Shown piece by piece: positions 12,131 through 24,562 of a stretch of DNA of 64,000 nt (position 1 is the first letter of the stretch; each line of letters starts with the position of its first letter). Below the pieces are notes generated by a model. The model did no database searches and was not told where the DNA came from. It saw only the letters and a program-made list of their open reading frames with translations. This DNA comes from Kuschelorhynchus macadamiae (taxonomy: Eukaryota; Arthropoda; Insecta; Coleoptera; Curculionidae): positions 301,001 to 365,000 of the forward strand of contig JAUTXW010004495.1 in NCBI GenBank assembly GCA_030620095.1. Direction: 5' to 3'. The position numbers and the translations under genes were made by a program.

Positions 12131-12715
12131 TCTTGATTTCCTTCGTAAAAGGAAGTATTGTAATCGTAAAAAAATCACCCTACTTGATTTATTCAGATTT
12201 TTATGTTTCAGGGTCCCTAGATGCGGAAAAACATGTTTTTTCCATTCCTTCGGTTTGTACGTGTGTCGGTCTATCTGTTCGCAGTAAAGCCGAAGAATTA
12301 CTTATGCAATTGACTTCAAATTTTGGTCAAAAATTAAGGGTCATATGGCGAAACAAAATGGTGGCCTAGTGAAATGTTAAAAAAAATATTACTAAAAAAC
12401 TGCTTGTCTAATTTATCGCAAATTGAGCACAAAAATCAAGTATTGCGTGACAATCACCATCAAATTTTGGTACAAATCCAAGGTGGTCAGATAAGATGGT
12501 GCCTTAATAAAATATTTAAAAATTCAATTTGAAAAACTACTTAATGGAATGATTTCAAATTTTGTGCCATAATTAAATATGGTATAGATATGAACTCGTA
12601 AAACTGTGATACCAATTCAAGATGGTGGCCAAATAAAACTTTTCTAATCGTGAAAAACATCACCATGATTTACGTACCTTCACGTCGTCCCTGGATGCCA
12701 AAAAAATACCGTAAT
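12131..12715 (+). repeat. Composite ATGGCGG-rich repeat, copy 1
   Basis: The copy starts with CTTCGTAAAAGGAAG and GTATTGTAATCGT, then CCCTAGATGCGGAAAAACAT and TTCGGTTTGTACGTGTGTCGG. It continues with degraded subunits, each containing a CTACTT..CAAATTTTG word, a TTTTGGTA word and a version of ATGGCGGCC. It is the same family as the copies at 19.2, 25.6-27.5, 44.8-46.0, 47.3/49.8 and 50.7-52.1 kb. The frame at 12133-12369 is a by-product of the repeat and is not a gene. Confidence 0.75.
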
Positions 12716-12907
12716 TCAGGGTCAATAGAAACACTATTCAAACTTTGCGGCTGTCGTACGATAAACTTATTTATCTATTATTTAATTAAAAATAGGGAAA
12801 AGTCCGGTCGCTACTAGCAGATGCAGTGTATCTATAACTTTTTGAAAAATCCACCGGCTTAATAAAAAAAATAAATAAAAAGTTGCTGTTTTTATTCACC
12901 TCACTGA

Positions 12908-15900
12908 CAGGGCCGTCTTTGACCTATTGGGGGCCCTGGGCACTTTAGGGTAATGGGGCCCCTATCACATTGGTCAATGCAAACAAAAACTGTAGTAGAA
13001 ACGTTAATAAATATAGAATTATTGAATTTTAAATAAATATATGTATTTATTTTTTATAAAAATTTTTCTAATATAACAAAAACATTATAAAACAGAAACA
13101 GAAAACAGAAACTCTATTTATATTCACCTAAAACTACACAAACTGACACAAATTATACTACTATAAAGTTTACAATAATTGAAGTGGAACTTTTCTGGCC
13201 TTAAGATGAGCAAAATCATTAATTACTTCGTCAAAGTCTAATTCTTTTAACACATCCGATTCTATGGACATCAGCGACAAACTACTCAATCTTTCTTGAA
13301 GCATTCTGGTTCTTAATTCATTTTTTATTATTTTTAATTTTGAGAATGACCGTTCACCACTACAATTAGTCACCATCATGCTCAAAAATATTCTTAGTGC
13401 TATTTCTATATTTGGAAATGTTTCTTCCATTTTATTTTCTTTCAGCAGACGATATATTGCTGAAATACTGTTAGTATCCTTATTTTCACTGGACTGAGCG
13501 GTTTTTAGGTATTCTTTGAAATGTAAACATTCTGTCTCCAGCTCTTTTTCGTTAACGTCTTCATGATAGAAGTCAGCAAATTCTTTGCATTTTTTTTTCA
13601 AATCTTCGGGGTTTAAAGTTTCCAGTTGTGAAAATACACCAAATCGGTCATTAATGTCCTTATACGAATTTAGTCGCTGTTTTAGCTGCAAGCTTAGGGT
13701 ATCTATTATGGGAAAAAAGGTTTCTACTTCAAATTTCTTTTTCCCACTTAGTTGAACTGACGGGGCCGGGCCATCAAAAAATGTTTCGCGAGAGCTTCTG
13801 CTTTTTGTTCTTTTAGATAAGTCTTTGTAGTCAGATTCCGGATTTTTTCTTTTGGCAGACGATTCGAACTCATCAAATTTATCTCTGAGATTATTTATAT
13901 AAGAATCAAGAGAAATAAATAAATTAGTTGCAACGTCCATTGTTGCTGTTTCTTTCTGAAGATATTTGCTTGTTTTGTCAATTCTTTCTAATATAGAGCT
14001 CCAAATTTCGGTCATTAGAATAAATTCTAGATTTTTCATTATTTTAAAAAGACTAAGGGCTTCGTGTCTAGTCTCACGTGGCTGTTTCGTATCATCTGCC
14101 AGAGACATTAAAGCTTCAATAATTTGTTTATATCCTTCCTGTAAGGCGCTTACTGCATCAGCTCGTGCAGACCATCTTGTTTGTGAAAGATTTTTAATGA
14201 TTCTTTTGAAACCTAAGTGTTTAGTCAAAATATTCCGTCGGTAGGTAAAACCCGAAAAAAAATTGTACAGTTTTTGAACCATTTGAAAATAATTTGTTGC
14301 TTCCAATACGCACCCAACGGCTTGGACCCCAACCAAATTAAGAGAATGTCCCGCACATGGTACGAAGGTAGTAAACTCACATTTCTCTTTAATTCTGGCT
14401 TGTAGACCAGTATACTTCCCCGACATATTTGAAGCATTATCATAGCTTTGTCCTCTGCAATCTTTTATAGGTATATCATGATTATCTAAAAAATTTAGGA
14501 TGGTGTCAGCTAAATATTCCGATTTATGCCCTTTAATAGGAATAAACTTTAGAAACCTTTCAACAGGACCATGGCCTTTTACATATCGAATTACAAAAGT
14601 TAACTGATCAACATGAGACAGATCGGGCGTACTGTCAACGCTAATGGAAAAATATTTTGCTAATTTAACTTCATTTATAATTTTGTTTAGGACCTGTTTT
14701 CCCATTACATCAATAAACTCATTACAGATATTTGCTGATAGATAGGAAGTGTTTCCTTTTCCAGGATTACCATATTTTTTTAAGTGATCTGCAAGAAAAG
14801 GATCAAATTCACTTAATAACTCGACACATCCTAAATAATTTCCATTGTTTGCAGATCCAAGGATTTCATTGTCACCACGAAACGAAAGACATCTCGATGA
14901 CAAAAATTTTACAACTGCAACAATTCGTTTAAGTACATTTCGCCAGTAATCCACTTCCTTTTGATACTGAGATAATAATTCTGTATCTATTCTACCAACC
15001 GTTTGACTTCGTGCCAGATAACTCATCATTGATTTTGTATGTGCTGGGCTTTTTTCATGTGTTAAAACAATCTTATTAATGTGTTTCCAATCATTACATC
15101 CACTTAAAGAGCATAAGCTAACATCAAAAGGGTTAAATAAGCAGCATGAAAAGCAAAATACAGATTTCTTTGAAGGAGAGTAAAGCAACCATTTTCTTTC
15201 GACGCACTCATTGTTTTTTAATTTACGACTAAATAATATTTTATTAAAATACCTAGTTACTGATTTACCATCTGCTTTTGTGTAGATTCTAGATGATTTA
15301 GAAAAATCATGATCTTTATTTTGAAAATAAGTAGGTCCTTTTCGAATCCAAATTTCGCGATTTGCTTCCGTAAAATTGTCAGAAAAATAATCGGCAGGGT
15401 CGTGTGAAAGGTTTTCTGGATTAAAAAACGTTCGTGGTTGGACTGCCACAGTTCTAGGTGAACTATCCGACGTTTCTTCTACATTTTCGCCATAAGACCA
15501 GTCATTTTCTACAAAATCTGATTTGATCTCTTCCCCCCTTAAATGAATAGAAGCTGAAGTTATCGTAGAAGAGCATTCTGAAGTTTTTGCTATCGATGGT
15601 TGCCGAGTCGACTTATCGTGTGGGGAATTTAATATTTGATTGCTACCCTGAAAATAAATTATTAAGGTTTCACTTTTTAGTTTAAAATTATATTCTAAAT
15701 TTATTGTTGTTAAACACTACCACACAATAAAATAATTGTATAATACCGAAAATACCGTTTACTTTCCATAAAGTAAAAAGTTTGCATTAAACACTTATGA
15801 ATGAAAATGTTAGCTGATTTTTTAACAGACAGTGAATTTTTAGATCATTACTTTCCACATTAACCTTCTCAGCATTTGATTTTTTAAATTTAATTTAATT

Positions 15901-16707
15901 TTCACCCTATTCTCTTTTAATCTTGTATTTTCACTAAAACATCAAACAAACATTAGAATTTAAATCCCCATGCTCAAAACCCCATGAAGACATTACACGA
16001 TTTTTTTAATTAATTTTAAATAAATTTAGATTTTTACCCAATTTTGGGGATTCTGAAGTAAAACAATAATATTAGTTAGGCACATTTAAATTAAATTGGT
16101 ACAATACAATACGATAATAAAAATATTTTAGTATTTATTTTAATGTACTTACAGAGGCTCCTGATGTAAAAAAGGAGGTTAATTTTGGAATTTTTTCAAT
16201 TACTTCTTTCTGTTGGGAAGCTCTTTTTCTTTTTTCATGTCCGCTAAGATACAGCCGTTTCGACATTTTATTTTAACTAGTCACGAGCATAAAAAACAAC
16301 ACAACCTCGTTTATAAATATTATCAGTTTCGAGTTTCGACTTTTACTTTCCGAGCAAAAACTGGAAGAATAAAGGAATAAAGCACACGTAAAGCCAAAAT
16401 AATCCCAGCTGATCGAATGTCATATTCGGGGAAGTACCTACTATCGAGCATCGAGTCACTTCATCAGTCATTTACACAACAAAAAGGTAGGCAACCCGTA
16501 AAAGTGGCGTGCTACTGGTTGCCTGCCTAGGCTAATAATTAAATAGGTAAAAATTACTGTTTGATTTATAAAATAAAGATATAAATAATTATTATTTATC
16601 GGTAATATCGGTTGGCAATCTGGCATACATTAGGAAGCTTCGGGGGCCCCATCGATCGCGGGGCCCTGGGCAGTTGCCCAAAGTGCTCAATGGCAAAGAT
16701 GGCCCTG
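12908..16707 (-). mobile_element. Complete Tip100-like hAT DNA transposon
   Basis: A 3,800-bp element flanked by a perfect 8-bp target-site duplication CTCACTGA (12900-12907 and 16708-16715), the hallmark of hAT insertions. The terminal inverted repeats begin CAGGGCCGTCTTTG (left) and CAGGGCCATCTTTG (right strand, reading inward). GC-rich subterminal GGGGGCCCTGGGCA-type motifs lie at both ends, as in Tip100/Zaphod-type elements. It carries one spliced transposase gene on the minus strand. The ends, the duplication and an open reading frame are all preserved, which suggests recent insertion and possibly a functional element. It sits in the pgant intron in the same transcriptional orientation as pgant, directly beside pogo-like termini. 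Confidence 0.93.
13170..16266 (-). CDS. hAT transposase (TTF zinc finger, DUF4371, dimerisation domain), two exons
   Basis: The transposase has 863 residues when joined from 16153-16266 (38 codons) and 13170-15647 (825 codons plus stop). The start is the ATG at 16266: MSKRLYLSGHEKRKRASQQK. Donor TCT|GTAAGT and acceptor TTTTCAG|GGT are both in phase 0. Residues about 130-245 form a TTF-type zinc finger (VFCFSCCLF, then GCNDWKHI and AHTKS). The RNase-H-like core follows, with Asp376 in FSISVDSTPDLSHVDQL and Asp441 in GQSYDNASNMSGKYTG, then an RW motif (LSQTRWSARADAV). The C-terminal dimerisation domain at 795-863 contains NCSGERSFSKLKIIKNELRT. A basic, Ser-rich loop (SAKRKNPESDYKDLSKRTKS) lies before it. 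The length and the domain order match ZMYM1-like Tip100 transposases. It acts in the nucleus on its own element ends. No internal stop was seen. The intron is inferred from consensus sites and phase. Confidence 0.88.
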
Positions 16708-16717
16708 CTCACTGAAT

Positions 16718-18896
16718 GGGGTGAACAGAAACAGTTACTTATTTTTCATTAAAATTGTTATTCGTCCACTCGAGGGGTCAAAAAACCTATTTAATTTTTT
16801 TTAGGTTTCTGTTATTTTTTCAGATTTTAGGTAAGAAAACATTATTATATCACGAGATTAAATATTTATTGCAAAATATGTAACTATTACGCACAAGAAA
16901 ATATAAAAATAATATAAAAAAAATAAAAAACTATTTTAGTATAATAAAAAATTATAAATTAATTCTTAGAGTAGGTACACATGAGGTAGGTAGGTAAGTC
17001 ATAAAATACAAGATCTAGGTATTCAACTACACAGCTCAAAATCAATTTAGAGTCATGTCAGAGATAAGAAATCTTAACAATTCTCGCTTGGCAAAACTTG
17101 GAATATTTTCGCTAAATTGAAACACCTCCCCAACAACCTGTTCATAGGTAAAAGTGCAAATGTCAGGTTTATCTGGAAATCCATACACGTATCCTGCAAA
17201 CAGCTTGGTTGGCCTGGCGCGCAAAAAACTGCCTTCAATTTCTTTCCCGTTCTTGTCAATCACTTTACCAATATAATATTTTGTGGTATTTTTATTTTTG
17301 CCTAAGGAGACGGGAAACCACATATTTTTTTCTACGGCGTCGAACTCAACCGAAAAAACGTTATCAAAAATTTTATCTTCATAAGTGGCTTTACTAGGTT
17401 AGTTTTTTCTAAAATAGACTTTTTCTTTAAAGCAATAAGCGGTATGTTACCTTCATAACTGCTCTCTGAGTCTATCTCGTCTACCGCTCTCTCATCTTTA
17501 TCTAGCTCTTCATCTTCCGTTATTACGCTTCTTCCAGCAGACACTTTAACCTTTTTGCGTCTTTGTTTTTGCTTATCCGATAATGAATATTTTAAATCTC
17601 TCAAAATGTCTGCGACTGCCCTACCGATATGTTCTTCTGCTTCCTTATCTTCTGCTGAAACAGGCATCTGCGAAAGGCGATCCAAGACTTCATTTCGATT
17701 TAACGGGTAAATACTACACTTTCTAAATCCCGCTTTGACATTAGAGGCTTTATTATTTTCAATGGATGTCATAAGCTCCTTTAGCATAAACGGGAATTTG
17801 TCTTTTGGAACACTTGCGACTCTTTTGCCTTCTTTCATTTTCCATTTTTGTAAAATTTTGCGCCAAGCAGCCTTCACTGGCCTAAAAAAAACCACATCTA
17901 ACGGTTGCGTAAGATGGGTAGAATTTGGAGGTAGAAAAATAAATGGAATTTCGTAGCGCTGGCAAAGCCTAACTATCTCTTCCTTTTAACCCAATCCCCA
18001 AATCTCACCTGGTCAAACCAGCCACTTGAAGTGTGATTATAGCGTGCACCTTTTACACCTCCAAATGTCCAGGACTCGTACATATTTTGGGCTTTATATA
18101 CTGTATAAGGAGGCAAAACCGTTCCATCTGCGGATGCGGCAAACATTACCGAGGTGCTGCTCTTTGATGTGTTGATGATTCTTTCCGGATATCTACAACC
18201 ACCTTTTTCGTACACGGATCGTCGGACAGATTGGTCTCGTCGTAGTTGATCAGGTTTGAAGCTGGAACATCTTTAATTTCATTTGCCAGATGATCAAACT
18301 AAGAGTTGATGGTTTCTGTGGTAACCTTAGGTCGTGAACGCTTTATATTTTGGCAAATTCTAGTTCTCAGAGCTGCCTTATGCCGTTTAAGGAAAAGCAT
18401 CACAAAATCGCGTCCAGGCAGATTATTTCTAAATTTTCGGATGGTTTTCCCTCTGCTGTACAAATAATTTTTGATAATGATTCTGAGGTCTAGATGATCC
18501 ATAGGGTAACCTCAATCCGCACATGTTATCAAATGTTTGACAATTAAACCTTCTTCTGCGGATAGCGATGTTTGTCCTCCTTGTCTCTTTAATCGAGGAT
18601 TCTTATTGTGGCGGTATAAGAGGGAATAGTGAACATACTACTCCTTAGTGGCATCTCTACAAGACATTCCTCTAGCGATGTCACTTAGGGCCATATCAAT
18701 TGTTTCTCGACTGTGACGTATGTAAGTTTTGCTCCGTAGATTGTGCTTGTAAGTACGGGGCATTTTTCTGCAAATAAAAGAATATATTCGTATAAAAAAA
18801 AACAAAGAATAAAATATCTTTGGAAGAAAACATGCGGGTGAATAGAAATCATGTGGGTGAATAGAAACACCAGACACACCTGTTTCTATTCACCCC
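16718..18896 (-). mobile_element. pogo/Tigger-like DNA transposon, degenerate
   Basis: Terminal inverted repeats GGGGTGAACAGAAACAG (16718-16734) and CTGTTTCTATTCACCCC (18880-18896) match over 17 bp with one mismatch. They enclose a broken pogo-type transposase. A second GGGTGAATAGAAA word is repeated just inside the right end (18836-18866). The left end lies only three bases from the hAT target duplication, so the hAT inserted next to, or just outside, this element. Confidence 0.8.
17042..18763 (-). pseudogene. pogo/Tigger-like transposase, frameshifted
   Basis: The likely start is the ATG at 18763: MPRTYKHNLRSKTYIRHSRE then TIDMALSDIARGMSCRDATK, the N-terminal HTH (Psq-like) of insect pogo transposases. 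It is followed by LPGRDFVMLFLKRHKAALRT with NIKRSRPKV (CENP-B-type HTH, about 18299-18502). The DDE-domain phrases are SVMFAASADGTVLPPYTVYK and GARYNHTSSGWFD (17973-18215). The C-terminal part has FFRPVKAAWRKILQKWK and KAGFRKCSIYPLNRNEVLDR (17332-17895), ending with a Cys-poor tail at 17042-17323. At least four frame breaks separate these blocks, and the text between the CENP-B HTH and the DDE blocks is decayed. It is non-functional. In this family the protein binds and cuts its own element ends in the nucleus. Confidence 0.85.
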
Positions 18897-19229
18897 TAAT
18901 TTTTGAAAATAAAAAAAGTTTTTGCCTAACAAACATTTTTTCAAGAACTGTGCAGATTTTAATAATTTTAAGGTATGGCTCTGCCAAATATTATTAAACT
19001 TACCTAATTTTTTATTGCTGAAAACCATAAAGTTTGGACACCTTTAAAAATTTGCCTGTTTACTAATAAACATGTGATGAAAGTAATGCCAACCTAAATT
19101 ATAATATGTCACTAGGTATATGTTAAGAAACTATTATTAACCAATGTTGTTTCAAAATTTGACCGCCAATTTTAAAATTGGAAGCCAGTCAGCTTGTTTA
19201 ATTACATTTCTGGGTTTCGTTTCTATATG
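18897..19229. other. Unassigned AT-rich spacer
   Basis: No coding or repeat signal recognised between the pogo-like right end and the next composite-repeat copy. Confidence 0.4.
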
Positions 19230-19970
19230 CCCTGTAGTTGCGATTCACCCCGAATTACGTTATGTATTATCAATTCCGTCGATCTCTTTATCGGTCTGTT
19301 ATGTGTTAGTTCGCAATATAAATAGAAACTACTTACTCGATTGATTTCAAAATTTGGTTAACAGTAAGGGTTGTATGGGGATGACCTAGTAATATTTTGG
19401 TAAAAATATATTATGCCGGAACAAGTTGGCAACCTAGTGAAACGTTTAAAATAGTATTACTAAAAAACTAATTATCCAAAATATATCGGATTTTACACAA
19501 AAATCAAGTGTTACATAGGAATAAACTGGTAACATTTTGGTATGAGTCCAAGATTTCCAAAAAAATGGCGGTCTAATAAAATATTTAAAAAAATCAGCAT
19601 GAAAAAACGTCTTGTTAAATTAATTCAAATTTTAGCCAAGCATTAAGTGTGATATAGAGATAAACATTCTTTCAATTCAATTCAATATTTCGAAACAAAA
19701 TAAAAGCCAAATAGAATGTTTAAAAAATCAGTGTAAAAAGTACATATTCAATTTATTTTAAATTGTGCCCAAAAATAAAGTGTGCTATAAGAAATAAACT
19801 AGTAAAATATTGGTGGCAATCCAATATGGTGGAACAAAACGGTGCCCAATATAAATGTTTCAAAAGACAGTATATATATATGTGTTAATGACTATCTACC
19901 GAACTATATTGAGTCACATTTCACTATTCCTAATAAAAGGAAATATTCATAACCAGGGAAGTTCCGGGAA
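19230..19970 (+). repeat. Composite ATGGCGG-rich repeat, copy 2
   Basis: The head AATTCCGTCGATCTCTTTAT is followed by three or four degraded subunits (words such as CCAATATGGTGGAACAAAAC). The tail is AAAAGACAGTATATATAT then GAGTCACATTTCACTATTCC and GGGAAGTTCCGGG. The tail is shared with the copies at 25.7 kb (reverse) and 49.8 kb, which defines one end of the family. Confidence 0.75.
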
Positions 19971-20744
19971 TGGAAATTAACCAATTTTTTAAAGAAATAA
20001 TCTCGATAATCAACAACAGGCAATAAATTCTTAGGCGGCTAAAATTCCAACAAAATTAGAATATTAAAGCATAAACTTATCCATATACGACTTTTGGGCA
20101 AAAATTGACCATGTTTATGTTATTATGGCTCTAAATTAAGTAGGTATGTAAATAAGCAATATTTATTATTATAGTTTTGAGAAATGTATCATTATATTTG
20201 TTTGAAAAAAAAGTCAACAACATGTATACACGGATTGTTTCACTTGAATCTCCAAACTCCGTATTTTCGGGAATAAATGGGAATATTAAACCTCGTAAAA
20301 AAACGTTTTTATTTGATGGGGCAAAATGTAATTATTTACTAAAAAACGACGTCCTCACCACTAGAAAAAACGAAACAATTACAAAAACCTACATAGATTC
20401 CGAAAATCCGTCTATTTTCAAGATATATTTATTTGCCTCAACTTAAATAATGTACTGGTAAGTTAGATATACAGGGTGTTTCACGTCAACTTCAAACGTC
20501 GATTTCTCGCAAATTAAAGAAGGTATCAAAATTTTATGAAAAAAGCCTTTTTATTAAGGAAATTCTTTTTTTTTTTAAAGCTAAAATCAAATCAAGGCCG
20601 TTATCAGTATAGGCGTAACGACCCATGAAAAAACAAACAAGTTTTCTAGTGGATAGGGCTGTTAAAGTCTAAATTTTAAACTACATCTATTTATAAGATT
20701 TTTTTGATACTTCTACCAAACTGATTGCAATATTGGTTTCTCAG

Positions 20745-20748
<4 letters not shown>
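19971..20748. other. Unassigned region
   Basis: An open frame at 20177-20446 (plus) has no recognisable motif. ATACAGGGTGTTTCACG at about 20470 resembles the end of a CAGGGTG-type DNA element, but no partner end was found. Confidence 0.35.

Positions 20749-20831
<83 letters not shown>
20749..20831. repeat. (TA)n microsatellite
   Basis: Uninterrupted AT dinucleotide tract of about 82 bp. It abuts the 3' end of the minus-strand PLE copy; a similar tract abuts the outer end of the plus-strand PLE block at 25.23 kb. Confidence 0.98.
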
Positions 20832-20832
<1 letters not shown>

Positions 20833-20863
20833 CGTTTTTTTTTCTTTAACCATATATAAATAT

Positions 20864-22250
20864 TTTGTTAATTATTTTCTTGGGCATAGGTTAACTCATT
20901 GAGAAGTAAAACTATAATTTAATCGACGTTTCGCTCGTTATATTGAGCTTTCTCAAGATATTTATTTTCTACAATAAAAACATGTATAGTTAGTATTTAA
21001 ATTGGTTAAAACATTGTTGAAAAAACATCACTCAAAAAAACATTACATTTAAAACAAACTATGACCATGAAAACAAAAATACATTTAAAACAACATTAAT
21101 ATTATACAGAGTACGTACCTTGGAAACATGTCAGTTTTACGAATGTTTTGCGATTGCAATAATTTCGACACGTCTGGAATTCTGGTAGATAAAAACGAGA
21201 CAAATTTTTTCTTTTTTTTTATATTTACTTAGATTTTTATTGCTGTACCGAGTTTGGGTTTATGATCTTACTGAAATGTACAGGGTTTTATGTATGGAGT
21301 AATTTATTTATTTAGATTAATTTACTTAGATGTCAGATTATAATAAATTTGGCTTAAGTTATTGATTTCTTTTTTATCGTTGACGGCATCTTTCTCTTTT
21401 TTAATTTGTATCATTTCTTTTATTGTGAGTTTTCGATAATTAGTTTCTTGCTCTAAAAGTTTAGTTTGTTTAAAATCGAATTCATGTTTTTCTGTATGTT
21501 CGTGTTTGTGGAGTGCAGTAGATGCATTTTTTGTGTATTTGTGGCCGTTTAATCGACTATCTAAGTATTGTGTTGTCATTCCTATGTACTTTTTTGGGTA
21601 ATTTAAACATGGAATTGAGTAAACTAGGTTTGATTTCTTTTTTTTTATTACTTTGCTTTTCAAGGGAGTGAAAAGATCGTTTAGTAAATTCTGTGCTTTA
21701 TGGCAGACAGTTATGTCGTGTTTGGACAAGATATGATTTATTTTTTCTGATAGACCGTCTGTCTAGGGCATTGCAACGTATTTAGTATTACCATTTTTTT
21801 CTTTTGTTGCTTTCTTTAAGTTATTATAAAAAACATGAGTTCGTTGCTTAAAAACTCGTAGTATGTTTTTTTTCCGGATAATGGTTATTTATTAAAGTCT
21901 CCTTAACATCTTTTACAATCTCAGGACGATATTCTGGGGAAGTAAGTGAGATGGCACGATCGATAACGCTATTTTTTTGATTCTTTGGATGGTTGGAGTT
22001 AAAGTTTAAATACTGCCCTGACCATGTTTTTTTTTGTATACCACTTGGTTTTTACATTTTGATCTTTCTTGTTTCTAATTAGGGTTAAGTCTAGAAAATT
22101 AATTTTGTTTTTGTCTTCAGTTTCCATGGTAAATTTTAATTTGGGGTGAAAATTATTGAAAGCATTTAATAGGTCATTAATATGGTTTTTTGAAACGGCA
22201 GTCAAACAATCGTCCACAAATCTTTTAAAAAAAGGAAGGTTAAAATCAAA
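20864..22250 (-). pseudogene. Penelope-like element copy 1 (5'-truncated)
   Basis: On the minus strand the copy keeps the last part of the RT, FNLPFFKRFVDDCLTAV with the FVDD catalytic pair, then KINFLDLTLIRNKKDQN (21999-22319). After a frameshift comes the GIY-YIG-type endonuclease region, SNLVYSIPCLNYPKKYIGMT with QYLDSRLNGHKYTKNAST (21322-21729). The 3' terminal region runs to about 20864 and includes a hairpin at 20924-20957. The breakpoint near 22250 joins it head to head with copy 2. It differs from copy 2 by scattered substitutions, for example LNYPKK for LNCPKK, which removes a conserved Cys. A nine-base A-run breaks the frame at the same place in both copies. Confidence 0.85.
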
Positions 22251-23880
22251 CTCCACAGGATATTGCTGAAGTTCTTGCTTTGGGTGATCAAACATACAGA
22301 AAAAAATTAACAAAACCAAGCAATTCGTAAAGGAGAACCCTCAAATTAAAATCCTTAAACCTGATAAATCAAATAAAACTGTGATAATGAACTCTTACGA
22401 CTATGATACAAAAATTAAAGAATTGCTTAGTGACGTAAATACTTACAAGAAATTAAAAAGTGATTTAACGACCTCTTATCAAACAAAAAATAACATGTTC
22501 ATAAAAAAATTGTTAAATAAAAAAGTTATTTCTGATAAAGAAGCAACCTAATGATACACAACGCAGTAGCACCCAAAATATACGGTCTTCCTAAGTTGTA
22601 TAAAGCTAACATACCTTTAAGGCCCATTGTGTTATGTATCCAATCTTCTTTTTATAAACTGTCGAAATATTTGTCTAATTGTATGTCCAAAATAACAGGA
22701 AAAAACGATTATTTTGTTAAAGATTCATTTGAATTTAAACAATTTATTCACAAGGTAAACATTCCAGACAATCATATACTAATATCTCTTGATGTTGTTT
22801 TTCTATATACAAATATTCCGAATGAACTTTTATCTGACATAATAACACAAAAATGGGACGAATTAAAGGGTCACACAAAACTTCCATTAAAATAATTTAT
22901 GGAAGCTATTAACATAACTCTAAATAATAATTATTTCCAGTATGAGGACAAATATTATCAACAGTTAGATGGTTGCGCTATGGGTTCTCCTATTTCCTCC
23001 ATTGTCGCACAATTAGTTATGGAATATCTGGAGGAGAGTGTGATAAGTAAACTTGATTTTAACCTTCCTTTTTTTAAAAGATTTGTGGACGATTGTTTGA
23101 CTGCCGTTTCAAAAAACCATATTAATGACCTATTAAATGCTTTCAATAATTTTCACCCCAAATTAAAATTTACTATGGAAACTGAAGACAAAAACAAAAT
23201 TAATTTTCTAGACTTAACCCTAATTAGAAACAAGAAAGATCAAAATATAAAAACCAAGTGGTATACAAAAAAAAACATGGTCAGGGCGGTACTTAAACTT
23301 TAACTCCAACCATCCAAAGAATCAAAAAAATAGTGTTATTATAGGTCTAACCGATCGTGCCATCTCACTTTTTTATAATAAGTTAAAGAGAGCAACAAAA
23401 GAAAAAAATGGTAATACTAAATACGTTGCAATGCCCTACACAGACGGTCTATCAGAAAAAATAAATCATATCTTGTCTAAACACGACATAACTGTCTGTC
23501 ATAAAACACAGATTTTATTAAACGGTCTTTTCGCTCCCTTGAAAAGCAAAGTAATAAAAAAAAAGAAATCAAACCTAGTTTACTCAATTCAGTGTTTAAA
23601 TTGCCCAAAAAAGTACATAGGAATGACAACACAATACTTAGATAGTCGATTAAACGGCCACAGATACACAAAAAATGCATCTACTGCACTCCACAAACAC
23701 GAACATACAGAAAAACATGAATTCGATTTTAAACAAACCAAAATTTTAGAGCAAGAAACTAATTATCGAAAACTCACAATAAAAGAAATGATAGAAATTA
23801 AAAAAGAGAAAGATGCCGTCACCGATAAAAAAGACATCAATAACTTAAGCCAAATTTATTATAATCTGATATCTAAGTAA
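22251..23880 (+). pseudogene. Penelope-like element copy 2 (RT plus GIY-YIG), nearly complete
   Basis: In order, DIAEVLALGDQTYRKKL (about 22252) and ILKPDKSNKTVIMNSYDYDT lead into the RT. KIYGLPKLYKANIPLRPIV is the conserved PKIYGLPK..RPIV block. SLDVVFLYTNIP holds the motif A Asp. QQLDGCAMGSPISSIVAQLV is motif B, and FFKRFVDDCLTA is motif C. The GIY-YIG-type domain follows at 23431-23880 with LVYSIQCLNCPKKYIGMTTQ and LDSRLNGHRYTKNAST. Defects are stops at about 22550, one stop at 22893-22895, and a frameshift in the A9 run near 23273. In this family the RT primes on nicked DNA made by the GIY-YIG nuclease. Its 3' region continues to about 24340. Confidence 0.88.
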
Positions 23881-24345
23881 ATTAATCTAAATAAATAAAT
23901 TACTCCATACATAAAACCCTGTACATTTCAGTAAGATCATAAACCCAAACTCGGTACAGCAATAAAAATCTAAGTAAATATAAAAAAAAGAAAAAATTTG
24001 TCTCGTTTTTATCTACCAGAACTCCAGACGTGTCGAAATTAAAACTTGCAATCGCAAAACATTCGTAAAACTGACATGTTTCATATGTACAAGGTACGTA
24101 CTCATATTTTATATGTATAATATTAATGTTGTTTTAAATGTATTTTTATTTTCATGGTCATAGTTTGTTTTAAATGTACTGTTTTTTTCAGTCTATACCA
24201 TTTTGATGTTCTTTTAATTTTTTCAATAATGTTTTAACCAATTTAAATACTAACTATACATGGTTTTATTGTAGAAAATAAATATCTTGATTCTCAATAT
24301 CGTTAAAGCTCAATATAATGAATGGCGAAACGTTCTTTATGCCAC
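23881..24345 (+). repeat. PLE copy 2 3' terminal region
   Basis: This matches, in inverted orientation, 20864-21310 of copy 1. Shared words include CTCGGTACAGCAATAAAAAT, AACTATACATGGTTTTATTG and AGAAAATAAATATCTTGA. The hairpin that closes the region in copy 1 is damaged here (TCTTGATTCTCAATATCGTT, then GGCGAAACG). Confidence 0.8.
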
Positions 24346-24506
24346 ACCATACATTTAAATTACCTGAATGCTTTATTTCAAAAAACCTTTCTTGATGTAA
24401 ATTTTTCAATGCTAAAGTTAACAATACTTTATAAAAAAATCAAGTTCTTCTAACATTCTTCTGCAGAAATATAATTGGTTAGCTTCTGTTAAATATTGGA
24501 CTTTTG

Positions 24507-24511
<5 letters not shown>

Positions 24512-24562
<51 letters not shown>

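Noticed and set aside
13966..14932. Frames on both strands inside the hAT transposase
   Set aside because: They are antisense or out-of-frame shadows of the 863-residue transposase.
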